Shown: positions 51,487 to 61,476, counted from the stretch's first letter. The stretch: 64,000 nucleotides of DNA from Melioribacteraceae bacterium (GCA_019638015.1 JAHBUP010000001.1:1082424-1146423); one strand, 5' to 3'. Notes: generated by a model not told the origin, from the letters alone. Numbers and translations are program-made.

Positions 51487-52203
51487 TTAATGGCAACAGT
51501 CTGGAATTTGTTGCTCACTGTTAATTCCAGGAGGGTTAAATTTTGGTGAGATAAAAGGAATACCTAGATTTAATCCTCGCAGGATAAATAATAATGCGAT
51601 AACAACAGTTAATGCCGGAATTAGTTTATTAATCCTTGTTCTGAAATTAGTATTTATAATTTTACCGAATGTAGCGGTTAAATACATCACAGGAAAAGTA
51701 CCCGCTCCAAACAAAAACATATAAATTGCTCCATCGATCCATGTCCCTATCGATAACGCGCCCGCAATACCAACATATACAAATCCACAAGGAAGCAACC
51801 CGTTGAGAAGTCCAATTACAAATAAAGAATAAATTGATTTTTTTGATGTTAGTGAGCGGTAGTTCTGTTTTATAAAATCGGTAATGTACCGGTAAATAAA
51901 AGTGTTTGTGAAACCGGCTTTTATTTTCCTTGGGGTTAACAAATAAATAATAATTGCTACACCTAAAAAAATTGAAAGATCTTGTTGAAGTCCGAATAAA
52001 ATTAATCTGCTTCCGAATAAACCAAAAAGTGCTCCCATAATTGTATAGGTTACAATTCTGCCAATATTATACAAGGCTCTTCCCACCCAAATTTTAATCT
52101 TTGAATCCCCAAAAGCGGGAAGGGCCAGAGCAATTGGTCCGCACATTCCAATGCAATGTAAACTGCCAAGTAGCCCCACTACAAAACCGGTCCAAATTTC
52201 CAT
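51487..52203 (-). CDS. CcdA/TauE-SafE-like membrane protein of the cbb3 operon
   Basis: 238 residues with six or seven membrane helices. Paired Cys motifs GMCGPIALALP near 20 and GLLPCGFVYVG near 138 match the DsbD_2 / sulfite exporter TauE-SafE group that recurs in cco operons. It is thought to support copper delivery or cytochrome assembly. The C terminus ends in PDCCH, a possible metal-binding tail. Its start overlaps the ccoH stop by one base. It is the last gene of the operon. Confidence 0.88.
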   Translation of the reverse strand: MEIWTGFVVGLLGSLHCIGMCGPIALALPAFGDSKIKIWVGRALYNIGRIVTYTIMGALFGLFGSRLILFGLQQDLSIFLGVAIIIYLLTPRKIKAGFTNTFIYRYITDFIKQNYRSLTSKKSIYSLFVIGLLNGLLPCGFVYVGIAGALSIGTWIDGAIYMFLFGAGTFPVMYLTATFGKIINTNFRTRINKLIPALTVVIALLFILRGLNLGIPFISPKFNPPGINSEQQIPDCCH

Positions 52204-52646
52204 TAATTAACCATTATAACTTTTTCATTGTAATATGAAGTGTCTGATGCACTCCACTCAACCTTTATTTTCCATAACCCATTTGAAAGTTGTTTAGTAG
52301 GAACTGTATGAGTATTTCTACTATCCGGATTTATTTTTAATACAAAATCTTTAGATTGGTCTGATGGCCGGTAGAAAAATATCAATCCCGATATTGAAGA
52401 AGATGCAAACATTTTTGGGAATGTGAAAAGAATTGAATCTTGATTTTGTTTAATCAATAAGTTTTCAGGTAATAAATTTGTTCTGTTAATTTTGTCTATC
52501 TCTTTCTGATAAGTTAAAGTCTTGCTATAGTAATCGTCGGTTACCAGACTCACATCCTGATTCATAAAAATATAGACCATGATTAAAACTCCAATCATGA
52601 AAAGTGTATAAACTAAAGCTATACCCTTGCCCCAGTTAAGTTTCAT
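52203..52646 (-). CDS. ccoH: CcoH/FixH-like cbb3 oxidase assembly protein
   Basis: 147 residues. One N-terminal membrane helix (about 9-27) is followed by an extracytoplasmic FixH domain with VTDDYYSKTLTYQKEID near 35, a signature of this family, and a beta-rich end (LSNGLWKIKVEWSASDTSYY). FixH/CcoH stabilises the cbb3 complex during assembly. It lies 1 bp after the CcoG stop. Confidence 0.9.
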   Translation of the reverse strand: MKLNWGKGIALVYTLFMIGVLIMVYIFMNQDVSLVTDDYYSKTLTYQKEIDKINRTNLLPENLLIKQNQDSILFTFPKMFASSSISGLIFFYRPSDQSKDFVLKINPDSRNTHTVPTKQLSNGLWKIKVEWSASDTSYYNEKVIMVN

Positions 52647-52647
52647 A

Positions 52648-54051
52648 TCAATTTGTCCTTCCGATAAATGAAGTCTCGATCACATCAATAATACTTCCGT
52701 TTGATTTCACCGCAACTAAAATTCTTGTTCTCAATTCTTTAATATCGTCTTTCGATAAAATTATTAAAAACTTTGCCTCAGCCAACTTTTGAGGAGCCGC
52801 AACCAACTCGTCGCTACCAATTAGTCTAATTTCTCCTTCAATATTTTCCAAAGATAAAGAAACCGGCAAAGAGTTAAATGTTTTATTGATGATTTTTACA
52901 TCATAAAAATTACTGATTTTATTGTCTGGTTGTTCTTGATACAACATTCCTGGAGTGCGTAGAATAGTCAATTCCACGTCAGATCGGGTTGCTAATAAAT
53001 AAGAGATTAATGCGGTAAGCAGAATCAAAACAATCGAATACCCGATTGCCCTAGCCGTCAATATTGATCTTTTGCCTGTCTCAATTTCATTTTTTGAGGC
53101 ATACTTTATTAGTTTTTGGGGGCGATAAACTTTCGCCATTACAGAATCGCAAACATCAATACATGCGGTGCAGTTTACACATTCTAATTGTGTACCGTTT
53201 CTAATATCTATCCCAGTAGGACAGACATCAACGCATAAATGGCAGTCGATACAATCCCCATTATTAGTAATTTCATCTTTTTTAATTTTACCTCGTGGTT
53301 CGCCTCTTTTATAATCGTAATGTATTACAATCGAGTTTGGATCGAGTAATACTCCTTGGAGTCTGCCGTACGGGCACAATATTATGCATGCTTGTTCCCG
53401 GAAGTATGAGAATATGAAATAAAAAATTCCACTGAATATCAACACAGCTATAAAAGTTGAAAAATGCTGAGTAGGTGTATCCTTAATGTATCTAAATACT
53501 TCATCTACACCGATTATATAAGCTAAAAATGTATTACCAATAAGAAATGAAATTGAAAAAAAGAAAATTTGCTTCAATGATTTTTTAAATATTTTCTCGC
53601 CAGTCCATGGTGCATTTTTTAACGCGATTTGTTTTTTCCAATCCCCCTCAATCCAATACTCAATTTTTCGGAATACCATTTCCATGAATACTGTTTGTGG
53701 ACAAACCCACCCGCAGAAGAGTCTCCCATAGATAACAGTAAAAAGGAAAATAGAAACTATTACAGCAATCATCGTTAGAGCGAACAGATGCAAATCGTGC
53801 GGACCGAATGGAATACCGAAAATGATAAAGTTTCTATCAAAAATATTAAGCAGTATAAAAGGATGTCCATCAATTTTGATAAATGGGGCACCAAAAAGAA
53901 ATACCAACAATAACACACTAACTACAGTTCGAGCTTTATAAAAAAAACCACTTGGTCTTTTTGGAAAAATCCATTTCCTTTTTCCATCGGCTGTTACAGT
54001 TGCAAGGGAATCCCGAAATGATTCATCAACATTCTTTTGTGTATTATCCAT
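52648..54051 (-). CDS. ccoG: CcoG/FixG-like cbb3 oxidase accessory ferredoxin protein
   Basis: 467 residues, five predicted membrane helices. YGRLFCGWVCPQTVFMEMVFR lies near 110. A two-cluster ferredoxin region lies at about 262-300 (CIDCHLCVDVCPTGIDIRNG, then CVNCTACIDVC). The C-terminal 100 residues form an Ig-like periplasmic domain (IINKTFNSLPVSLSLENI). CcoG acts in copper handling for cbb3 maturation. Position between ccoP and ccoH is the usual order. Confidence 0.95.
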   Translation of the reverse strand: MDNTQKNVDESFRDSLATVTADGKRKWIFPKRPSGFFYKARTVVSVLLLVFLFGAPFIKIDGHPFILLNIFDRNFIIFGIPFGPHDLHLFALTMIAVIVSIFLFTVIYGRLFCGWVCPQTVFMEMVFRKIEYWIEGDWKKQIALKNAPWTGEKIFKKSLKQIFFFSISFLIGNTFLAYIIGVDEVFRYIKDTPTQHFSTFIAVLIFSGIFYFIFSYFREQACIILCPYGRLQGVLLDPNSIVIHYDYKRGEPRGKIKKDEITNNGDCIDCHLCVDVCPTGIDIRNGTQLECVNCTACIDVCDSVMAKVYRPQKLIKYASKNEIETGKRSILTARAIGYSIVLILLTALISYLLATRSDVELTILRTPGMLYQEQPDNKISNFYDVKIINKTFNSLPVSLSLENIEGEIRLIGSDELVAAPQKLAEAKFLIILSKDDIKELRTRILVAVKSNGSIIDVIETSFIGRTN

Positions 54052-54058
54052 TCAAATA

Positions 54059-54901
54059 TTACTCAACTTGCGCGTTAGTTTGCTCAACCCACTTTTCACC
54101 CTCCGGTACTTTACCATTAGCAGGGTTTGTTCCATGCAATGTTAATATATAATTTGATACTGCCTGCATCTTACTAGGGTCTAATTGTGTTTGCCAGCTA
54201 ATCATACCTTTTGCGGGAACGCCAAATTTTATTACTTTAAAGATATTTTTAATTCCTCCGCCGTGTATCCAATAATCATCTGTAAGATTTGGGCCCACCA
54301 ATCCTTCTCCCCCAGAACCATGGCACGAAACACAATTTTTTACATAAATATCTTTTCCCTCGGATAAAGTTGCCGCATCAGTCATTACTGCCACAGTTTC
54401 TTCACTAATTAATGCCCCCGATTTTAATAATATTTGTCTTTCAATAGCGGCTTGCTGCATTTCAGAGTTGTATTCATTAGCTTGAACTTGACCATTATCA
54501 AAGACATGAAAAACCATCATATAAATAATTCCCCATGCGATAGTTCCATAAAATAGAAAATTAAACCAGGGTGGAATTCGATTATCAAGTTCTTTTATTC
54601 CATCGTAATCGTGATGTAAAAGTATCTCCTGTTCCTTTTCAAGTGGGACTGAATTAGATATTTTTTGCAGCAATTTTTTAAAAGGTGCTGTAAATAGTTC
54701 ACCATTATTATCTTCTTTTTCAGAATAAATAAAAGCAAGCCACATTATAAAAGTTATCAAAACTAATGTAACAATTAGCATTGTTCTAAGTATTTTTTCA
54801 AGATCGTGTCCTTCACTCACTCCCGAATAAAAAAAGAAGAGATTTAGCCCAGTAAGTATTACCATGAAAGAACCAAATAATAATTTATTAATTGATTTCA
54901 T
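54059..54901 (-). CDS. ccoP: cbb3 oxidase subunit III, CcoP, with one heme c
   Basis: 280 residues. Two membrane helices near the N terminus (about 9-28, 37-58), the CcoP N-terminal motif GIKELDNRIPPWFNFLFYGTI near 98, then a third helix. A single cytochrome c domain carries CVSCH near 190 and the axial Met in PAKGMISW. Proteobacterial CcoP has two heme c sites; the one-heme form is common in this phylum. The protein passes electrons to the CcoNO core. Its start overlaps the end of ccoQ by 14 bp. Confidence 0.94.
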   Translation of the reverse strand: MKSINKLLFGSFMVILTGLNLFFFYSGVSEGHDLEKILRTMLIVTLVLITFIMWLAFIYSEKEDNNGELFTAPFKKLLQKISNSVPLEKEQEILLHHDYDGIKELDNRIPPWFNFLFYGTIAWGIIYMMVFHVFDNGQVQANEYNSEMQQAAIERQILLKSGALISEETVAVMTDAATLSEGKDIYVKNCVSCHGSGGEGLVGPNLTDDYWIHGGGIKNIFKVIKFGVPAKGMISWQTQLDPSKMQAVSNYILTLHGTNPANGKVPEGEKWVEQTNAQVE

Positions 54902-55091
54902 TTTTTATCTCGATATTATTTTGAATCTCATTATTTGAATCAAGCGGTATTATCTCCATCTGCTTGATGTATTTTTTATCCAAACGAAAAACCCAAATTA
55001 TTGCTAAAGTAAAGATTAGTACAAATAGAATTAGGGCAATAATCGGGAAAACCGAAACTCCTTCAATATTGCTTAAATTATCTCTGATCAT
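54888..55091 (-). CDS. ccoQ: CcoQ/FixQ-like small subunit
   Basis: 67 residues, one membrane helix (about 15-36, FPIIALILFVLIFTLAIIWVF), then RLDKKYIKQME and an Asn/Glu-rich tail. Size, helix position and place between ccoNO and ccoP identify it as the CcoQ equivalent, although sequence conservation is low in this family. It starts 1 bp after the ccoNO stop and overlaps ccoP by 14 bp. Confidence 0.8.
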   Translation of the reverse strand: MIRDNLSNIEGVSVFPIIALILFVLIFTLAIIWVFRLDKKYIKQMEIIPLDSNNEIQNNIEIKNEIN

Positions 55092-55092
55092 A

Positions 55093-57219
55093 TTATTTAC
55101 CTTCCGTCACTTTTCCCTTTATATCGGTACCCATTCTCTGCAAATAAGCAATTAACGCAATTATTTCAGTATCAGCATCAGCAGGAATACCATTATTAAT
55201 CAGATCATTTGCAATCTCGCCAGCTTGCTTATTTAAATCAGCTAAGGCATATTTTTCATAACCTTCATCATACGGTACACCAAGAGTTCTCATAACACTA
55301 ATTTTTGTCTCTGTGTCATTCGTATTTAGCTTATTGGAAATTAACCAAGGATACTTTGGCATAATTGAACCGGGGGACATAGTAGTTGGGTCTTCCATAT
55401 GAAGATAGTGCCACATATTAGAATATTTGCCTCCAATACGCATTAAATCGGGACCGGTTCTTTTTGAACCCCACAAAAATGGATGATCATAAACAAATTC
55501 ACCCGCTTTGGAATATTCCCCATACCTTTCGGTTTCTGATCTGAATGGACGAACGAGTTGTGAATGACAAGAAACACATCCCTCACGAATATAAATATCA
55601 CGTCCTTCCAATTCGAGTGGGGAGTAGGGTTTTACACTTGAAATTGTTGGTATATTAGATTTTACTAAATAAGTAGGAATTATTTCTATTAATCCACCAA
55701 TCAAAATGGCAATAGTAGAAAGTATAGCAAATTTTACGGGACGTTTCTCAAGCCACCTATGAATCATTCCCGGTTTTAATGAATCTTTTTCATATTGAAG
55801 TGGTGCGGCTTCGGCATCTTCATTTTTAATGAACTTACCCATTTTTGAGGTCATCATTAAATTATACACAAGCAAGAATAATCCGGCAAAATAGATCAAT
55901 CCACCAATTGAGCGGATGATATACATCGGAATTATTTGAATTGTAGTTTCGAGAAAATTGGGATATTGAAGCACGCCTAAATCTGTAAATTGTTTCCACA
56001 TTAATGCCTGAGCTATTCCTGCCCAGTACATCGGAACGGCATAAAAAACGATACCCAAAGTTGTTAACCAAAAATGGACATTTGCCATTTTTCTGGAATA
56101 TAATTCAGTCCCCCACATTTTGGGAATTAGCCAATACAAAATTCCGAATGACATCATCCCATTCCATCCAAGGGCGCCAACATGTACGTGAGCAATAGTC
56201 CAATCGGTAAAATGAGAAATTGCATTTACACTTTTAAGTGATAACATGGGGCCTTCGAATGTAGCCATTCCATAAGCCGTAACCCCAACAACCATAAATT
56301 TTAATACGGGATTATCCCGGACTCTATCCCAAGCTCCTCGTAATGTTAATAATCCGTTTATCATTCCTCCCCACGAAGGAGCAATTAACATAATTGAGAA
56401 AACTGTTCCGAGAGATTGCGCCCAATCTGGCAGAGCTGAATATAGAAGATGATGGGGACCTGCCCAGATATATAAAAATATTAATGACCAAAAATGAAGT
56501 ATTGATAATCTGTAGGAATAAACTGGCCGGTTTGCAGCTTTCGGGAGAAAATAATACATCATTCCCAAATAGGGGGTTGTGAGAAAAAACGCGACCGCAT
56601 TGTGACCATACCACCATTGCACAAGTGCGTCCTGAACACCGGCATAAATTGGATAACTTTTAATAAGAGAGACAGGTATCTCGATCGAATTAACGACATG
56701 TAGGACAGTAACTGTGACAAAAGTTGCGATATAAAACCAGATGGCAACATACATATGTTTTTCACGTCGTTTAATTATTGTGCCAAACATATTTGCACCG
56801 AATGATAACCAAACTACCGCTATCATCAAATCAATTGGCCATTCAAGCTCGGCATATTCTTTTGATGTAGTAATTCCTAAAGGAAGAGTTACAGCCGCAA
56901 GGACTATAATTGTCTGCCATCCCCAAAAATGAAATTGACTTAAAAAGTCATTCCACATTCTAGCTTTGCATACTCTCTGCAATGAATAGTATACGCCGGC
57001 AAAAATCATGTTACCAACAAATGCAAAAATTACGGCATTTGTGTGCAGAGGACGGATTCTTCCAAAAGTTGTGTAGGGAATTCCCAGATTCAAAGCTGGA
57101 ATGTAAAGTTGAATCGCAATCAGCAGTCCAACTAGCATTCCTACAATACCAAATACTACTGTGGCAATCGCAAACTGCTTTACAATTTGGTTATCATAAC
57201 TAAATTTCTCAAGGTGCAT
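55093..57219 (-). CDS. ccoNO: Fused cbb3 oxidase subunits I and II (CcoN-CcoO)
   Basis: 708 residues. The CcoN part (about 1-470) has about 12 helices with heme b and CuB ligands: RPLHTNAVIFAF, the VQWWYGHNAVAFF segment with CuB His, GPHHLLYSALPDW and DWTIAHVHVGALGWNG. The CcoO part (about 510-708) has one helix and a heme c site CVSCHSQLVRPFRSE near 560, with the later axial Met in MSPGSIMPKYPW. Fusion of N and O is a known Bacteroidota-type layout. AGGAGCTGCC precedes the ATG. This is the high-affinity oxygen-reducing core. Confidence 0.97.
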   Translation of the reverse strand: MHLEKFSYDNQIVKQFAIATVVFGIVGMLVGLLIAIQLYIPALNLGIPYTTFGRIRPLHTNAVIFAFVGNMIFAGVYYSLQRVCKARMWNDFLSQFHFWGWQTIIVLAAVTLPLGITTSKEYAELEWPIDLMIAVVWLSFGANMFGTIIKRREKHMYVAIWFYIATFVTVTVLHVVNSIEIPVSLIKSYPIYAGVQDALVQWWYGHNAVAFFLTTPYLGMMYYFLPKAANRPVYSYRLSILHFWSLIFLYIWAGPHHLLYSALPDWAQSLGTVFSIMLIAPSWGGMINGLLTLRGAWDRVRDNPVLKFMVVGVTAYGMATFEGPMLSLKSVNAISHFTDWTIAHVHVGALGWNGMMSFGILYWLIPKMWGTELYSRKMANVHFWLTTLGIVFYAVPMYWAGIAQALMWKQFTDLGVLQYPNFLETTIQIIPMYIIRSIGGLIYFAGLFLLVYNLMMTSKMGKFIKNEDAEAAPLQYEKDSLKPGMIHRWLEKRPVKFAILSTIAILIGGLIEIIPTYLVKSNIPTISSVKPYSPLELEGRDIYIREGCVSCHSQLVRPFRSETERYGEYSKAGEFVYDHPFLWGSKRTGPDLMRIGGKYSNMWHYLHMEDPTTMSPGSIMPKYPWLISNKLNTNDTETKISVMRTLGVPYDEGYEKYALADLNKQAGEIANDLINNGIPADADTEIIALIAYLQRMGTDIKGKVTEGK

Positions 57220-57265
57220 TCAGGCAGCTCCTATAGTTTGGTTTATTGTTTAATAAATTAAAAAA

Positions 57266-57442
57266 TTAATTCGATTTATCATCTTTATTTTTATCATCCG
57301 GATTCAAATCATCAAATAAAATTCTCACCGAAGGAGTATATTTGTCATCATACTGTCCACTTTTTACAGCCCATAAATAGGCAGCCAAAAAACCAAGGGC
57401 AACCAGCAAACTTGCTCCAATTAATATGACAACGACACTCAT
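57266..57442 (-). CDS. ccoS: CcoS, cbb3 oxidase maturation protein
   Basis: 58 residues with one N-terminal membrane helix (VVVILIGASLLVALGFLAAY), then the CcoS signature WAVKSGQYDDKYTPSVRILF and a Lys/Asp-rich tail. Its ATG overlaps the ccoI stop (ATGA), and ccoNO follows after 46 bp. CcoS is needed for cofactor insertion into CcoN. It is a short gene that is easily missed. Confidence 0.93.
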   Translation of the reverse strand: MSVVVILIGASLLVALGFLAAYLWAVKSGQYDDKYTPSVRILFDDLNPDDKNKDDKSN

Positions 57443-59856
57443 TTAATGAAACCCTTTTTATATCCGAAATAGTTTGTTAAAACTGTTGTGAACACTACTA
57501 CTGAGATGGAACTGACCGGCATAAGCACTGCCGCAATTAAGGGAGTCAACACTCCGCTGAGAGCAAAAAATAAACCAATTAAATTATAAATGGTAGAAAA
57601 AACAAAACTTGCGATAATAATCTTTTTACTGATTCTCGAGAACTCAATAAATCGGCTAAGTTTATTAAAATTTTTAGAGTCGAGTATTCCATCGCATGCC
57701 GGGGAAAAGTTATTGGTATTGTCGGAAATAGAGATTCCAACATCTGCCTCATTGAGAGCTCCGGCATCATTTAACCCATCACCAATCATTAATACTTTTT
57801 TCCCTTTATTTCTGAGATTATTAATGAACTTAAGTTTGTCAAATGGGGATTGCCTAAAATATATTTGGTTATTATCACTAAATATACCTTTTAATTTTTC
57901 GAGTTCATTTGAATTATCCCCCGAAAGTAGATGAATCTGATATTTGGTATTTAATTCATTAATAATTTCTTTCAATCCATCTCGATATTTATTGTTGATC
58001 TGAAATAATCCCTTTACTTGATTATTGATTGAAACAAAAACATGTGTATGGGGATTATCAATTTTATCTGAAATACCTACAAAATCAGAGGAGCCAATTT
58101 TAATTGAGTTCTCACCAAATTTTGCAGATAATCCTTTCCCGGCTTCCTCTAAAAATAAGTCGGGAACATAATTTTTATTTTGATGAATTGAATGATAGAT
58201 AGCCAGACTAAGCGGGTGAGAAGAATTTCGCACTGTGGATTTAATAATTCCTTCTTCCAATTCGGTTAACTCATCTCCAATAAAAGAAGTTAAAGATTTT
58301 CCTGTCTCGGTAATGGTGCCTGTTTTGTCGAATACAATTGTGTTAATTGCCGCAAGTTCTTCGAGCACATTTGTTTTTTTTATGTAAAAATTATTTTTAC
58401 CGAAAATCCTCATAGCATTGCCTAAGGTAAATGGAGTAGAGAGAGCAAACGCGCATGGACATGCAACTATTAAAACAGCCGTAAATACATTGAATGACAT
58501 AAGTAAATCCGGATACCACATTATCCCGCCAATTACTGCAATAGAAATAATCGCGAATGTGAAATATTTACTAATCGAATTTGCAAATCCAACAATTTTA
58601 GAATTATGATCTTTATCTAATGAATTGTTATTCCACAATTGGGTAAGATAACTTTGAGATACCTCTTTAATAGTTTCTAATTCAATTACGCCCCCAATTT
58701 GTTTTCCTCCGGCAAATATAATATCCCCATTATTTTTTATATCGGGGGTTGATTCACCAGTAACAAAACTGTAATCAATATTTCCACTCCCCTTGATCAA
58801 AACGGAATCAGCCGGGATTAATTCATTATTCCTAACAATTATTCGTTGACCAACTTTGAGCTTCTCAATCGGAATAGTGGTCTCGCCGTTAACCGTATTA
58901 ATTGTAACTGAAATTGGGAAGTATGATTTATAATCCCTCTCAAAATTTAGCGTATCGTAGGTTTTGGTTTGGAAGACCTTTCCAATCAGCAGAAAAAAAA
59001 CTAATCCGGCTAGTGAATCTAAATAGCCGGCACCTCCAAAAAATATAATTTCAACTAAGCTTCGAATAAAAAGGACAAGAATACCAAGTGCTAGAGGCAC
59101 ATCAATATTGATGATCTTTTTTTTCAATCCCTTCCATGAAGAAATAAAGTAATCTTGAGCGCTGTAAAAAAATACCGGAAGTGATAGAATAATATTTAGA
59201 TAGGCGAAGATACTTTTCAGCCGTTCATGTTCCTCAGAGTTAATTGATAGATACTCCGGAAAACTTAGCAGCATAATATTGCCAAAACAAAAACCTGCAA
59301 TACCTATTTTGTAGTAAAGATTCTTTAACTCACTTTTTGAGGTTGATTCTTTTCTTTCGTCCAGGTTTAATGTCGGCTCATAACCAATCGAGTCGAGCAG
59401 CCGGATTATATCTTTTAATGATGTATCCCTCACAGAAAATATTACAAATATTTTCTTTTGTAAGAAATTAACTTTTGAAGAAATAATCCCATGATTGAGT
59501 TTATGTAAATTTTCCAATATCCAGATGCATGAACTGCAGTGCATATGCGGAATATCTAATGTTACCCTCACTGTTTTCCCATCTGAAAAATCAATCAGTC
59601 TATTTATTAGCTCTGGATCATCTAAATAATCATAATTTTTTACGAGTTGATGTTTCTGAGTTTTACCGGGGGTTTCTTCGAGGCTGTAATAGTTGCATAA
59701 TCCACTGTCATCAAGAATTTCATAAACAGTTCTGCATCCGTTGCAGCAGAAAATTTTTTCATTAATATGAAAGGAGTTATCAATGCATTCTTCACCGCAA
59801 TGATAACAGATAATTTTAGATTCTGTTTTTTTCTCGAGTTCTTCTATCCTTTCCAA
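57439..59856 (-). CDS. ccoI: CcoI/FixI-type copper-translocating P-type ATPase
   Basis: 805 residues. An N-terminal Cys-rich metal-binding region (CYHCGEEC, then FCCNGCRTVYE) precedes a heavy-metal domain with HMHCSSCIWILENL near 105. Eight membrane helices include the CPC motif (IVACPCAFALSTP). Phosphorylation site DKTGTITETG, the VLMIGDGLNDAGALNEADVG hinge and the TGES-type actuator SFVTGEST are all present. It exports copper to the periplasm for CuB of cbb3. The TTG start at 59856 lacks a clear ribosome site, so a start a few codons away is possible. First gene of the operon; no FNR-type box is evident upstream. Confidence 0.94.
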   Translation of the reverse strand: MERIEELEKKTESKIICYHCGEECIDNSFHINEKIFCCNGCRTVYEILDDSGLCNYYSLEETPGKTQKHQLVKNYDYLDDPELINRLIDFSDGKTVRVTLDIPHMHCSSCIWILENLHKLNHGIISSKVNFLQKKIFVIFSVRDTSLKDIIRLLDSIGYEPTLNLDERKESTSKSELKNLYYKIGIAGFCFGNIMLLSFPEYLSINSEEHERLKSIFAYLNIILSLPVFFYSAQDYFISSWKGLKKKIINIDVPLALGILVLFIRSLVEIIFFGGAGYLDSLAGLVFFLLIGKVFQTKTYDTLNFERDYKSYFPISVTINTVNGETTIPIEKLKVGQRIIVRNNELIPADSVLIKGSGNIDYSFVTGESTPDIKNNGDIIFAGGKQIGGVIELETIKEVSQSYLTQLWNNNSLDKDHNSKIVGFANSISKYFTFAIISIAVIGGIMWYPDLLMSFNVFTAVLIVACPCAFALSTPFTLGNAMRIFGKNNFYIKKTNVLEELAAINTIVFDKTGTITETGKSLTSFIGDELTELEEGIIKSTVRNSSHPLSLAIYHSIHQNKNYVPDLFLEEAGKGLSAKFGENSIKIGSSDFVGISDKIDNPHTHVFVSINNQVKGLFQINNKYRDGLKEIINELNTKYQIHLLSGDNSNELEKLKGIFSDNNQIYFRQSPFDKLKFINNLRNKGKKVLMIGDGLNDAGALNEADVGISISDNTNNFSPACDGILDSKNFNKLSRFIEFSRISKKIIIASFVFSTIYNLIGLFFALSGVLTPLIAAVLMPVSSISVVVFTTVLTNYFGYKKGFIK

Positions 59857-59998
59857 GTATATTCGAATTTGGTGAGGGTTAATTTTTTAATGACTTAAAA
59901 TATAAAAATCCGGATGCTTTGTCTAATATCTTTTTCAATGAAAAGTTTGTCGTTACATATTTACTGATTAACTTTTGCCATAAAAATTTGAGGAATTT

Positions 59999-60769
59999 AT
60001 GTCACGCTTGAAAAATAAAACTGTGTTTATTACCGGAGCTACTTCAGGAATTGGAAAATCATGCGCTTATGCTTTTGCAAAGGAGGGTGCAAATCTAATA
60101 ATAAGCGCCCGTAGAATAGAATTGGTGAATGAAATTGCAGAGGACTTAAAAAAGCAATTCGGAATCAAAGTGTATGGGTATAAATTAGATGTGCGAAATC
60201 ATGAAGAAATAATTTCATCCACTAACGCACTTCCAGCCGAATGGAGGAAGATCGATATTTTAATTAATAATGCTGGATTAGCGATAGGGTTAAATAAGTT
60301 TTATGAAGATGATCCATCAAATTGGGAGCAGATGATTAATACTAATGTTAAGGGGCTCCTCTATGTTACCCATGCAATTCTTCCTTTAATGATTGAGAAT
60401 GGAGGAGGACATATAATTAATATCGGATCAATTGCAGGACATGAGGCATATCCTAAAGGTGCCGTTTATTGTGCTACAAAACATGCTGTTGATGCAATCA
60501 CACGATCGCTTAGAATGGATACGATTGATAAAAATATAAAAGTCAGCACTATTGATCCCGGTTTGGTGGAAACTAATTTTAGTAATATTAGATTTAGTGG
60601 TGATACCGAAAAAGCTAAAAATGTTTATAAGGGAATTGAACCATTAACAGGGGATGATATTGCTGACTCAGTAATTTACTGCGCATCGCGTCCACCTCAT
60701 GTAAATGTTTCAGAGATAACGCTACTTGCTGCAAAACAAGCTAGTGCTATGGTTGTTCATAGGGAATGA
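59999..60769 (+). CDS. SDR-family NAD(P)-dependent oxidoreductase, YdfG-like
   Basis: 256 residues, classical short-chain dehydrogenase. Cofactor motif TGATSGIGKS near 12, NNAGLA near 88, catalytic Ser in NIGSIAGHEAYP and the Tyr-Lys pair in VYCATKHA (about Y157, K161). The C-terminal VETNFSNIRFSGD and ADSVIYCASRPPHVNVSEI resemble 3-hydroxy acid / serine dehydrogenases of the YdfG type. GAGGAATTT precedes the ATG. It stands alone and ends at the bidirectional terminator at 60804. Confidence 0.92.
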   Translation: MSRLKNKTVFITGATSGIGKSCAYAFAKEGANLIISARRIELVNEIAEDLKKQFGIKVYGYKLDVRNHEEIISSTNALPAEWRKIDILINNAGLAIGLNKFYEDDPSNWEQMINTNVKGLLYVTHAILPLMIENGGGHIINIGSIAGHEAYPKGAVYCATKHAVDAITRSLRMDTIDKNIKVSTIDPGLVETNFSNIRFSGDTEKAKNVYKGIEPLTGDDIADSVIYCASRPPHVNVSEITLLAAKQASAMVVHRE

Positions 60770-60803
60770 TTAAATAAATTATTAGATATGATTACAATTA
60801 TGT

Positions 60804-60829
60804 AAAATGCCGGATATATCCGGCATTTT
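60804..60829. terminator. Bidirectional terminator between the SDR and nitroreductase genes
   Basis: A perfect 26-nt palindrome with arms AAAATGCCGGATA and TATCCGGCATTTT. The A- and T-runs at both ends allow it to act for both convergent genes. Confidence 0.88.
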
Positions 60830-60867
60830 AATTAGGTATCTATTTTCTCTAAAAAATTAATCCCGTA

Positions 60868-61476
60868 TTACAACTCTCTAGTAATTTCAGAAACCGCTTT
60901 CCTCTTTCTTGGTGCAATTTCTCTTTTTGCTAAACTTTCAGTTAATTTTTCGGGAGAATCGACATATCCAAGGGCTATAAGAACAACAGGTTCATATTCT
61001 TCACTATCAATATTTAAATTTTGTATGGTTTTGTTCTTATCGAAACCGCCCATTAAGTGGGAATAAATTCCCATTGATTGAGCTTGCAGAGCGAGAGTAG
61101 CATTTGCCGCACCAACATCATGAAGTGCATAAAAATTTAATTTACCGTCATCATATTTCTTTTTTGCCAGACTTAAAATTATAACCGATGCATTTTTAGC
61201 CCACTCTTGGTTAAATGGAACAAGACAATCAAGCAATAAATTAAAATTATTTTCATCACTTTTTTGGGCATACACATAACGCCACGGCTGGTAATTCATT
61301 GAACTGAATGCCCACGAGGCAGATTCAAAAATTGTGTGTAAATCTTTCTCTGGAATTGATTGGCCGTTAAATGCTCTTGGGCTCCATCGTTTACTTATAA
61401 TTTCGTGTACCGGATTTTCTGTAGCCGCTTTTTTGATATTATCCAATTCTTCAATCGATACTAACTCACTAACCAT
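60868..61476 (-). CDS. Nitroreductase-family flavoprotein
   Basis: 202 residues from the ATG at 61476, chosen because AGAGGATAAA precedes it; a longer frame to 61503 has no ribosome site. FMN-binding signatures are IISKRWSPRAFNGQSIPEKDL near 30 and ESASWAFSSMNYQPWRYVYA near 55. The C-terminal half has ALHDVGAANATLALQAQSMG and LMGGFDKNKTIQNL, typical of the family. It reduces nitro or quinone-like compounds with NAD(P)H; the natural substrate is unknown. Confidence 0.9.
   Translation of the reverse strand: MVSELVSIEELDNIKKAATENPVHEIISKRWSPRAFNGQSIPEKDLHTIFESASWAFSSMNYQPWRYVYAQKSDENNFNLLLDCLVPFNQEWAKNASVIILSLAKKKYDDGKLNFYALHDVGAANATLALQAQSMGIYSHLMGGFDKNKTIQNLNIDSEEYEPVVLIALGYVDSPEKLTESLAKREIAPRKRKAVSEITREL

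Noticed and set aside
51487..59856. FNR/CRP-type operator before the cbb3 operon
   Set aside because: The 142-bp region upstream of ccoI (59857-59998) shows no convincing TTGAT-N4-ATCAA or TGTGA-N6-TCACA site.
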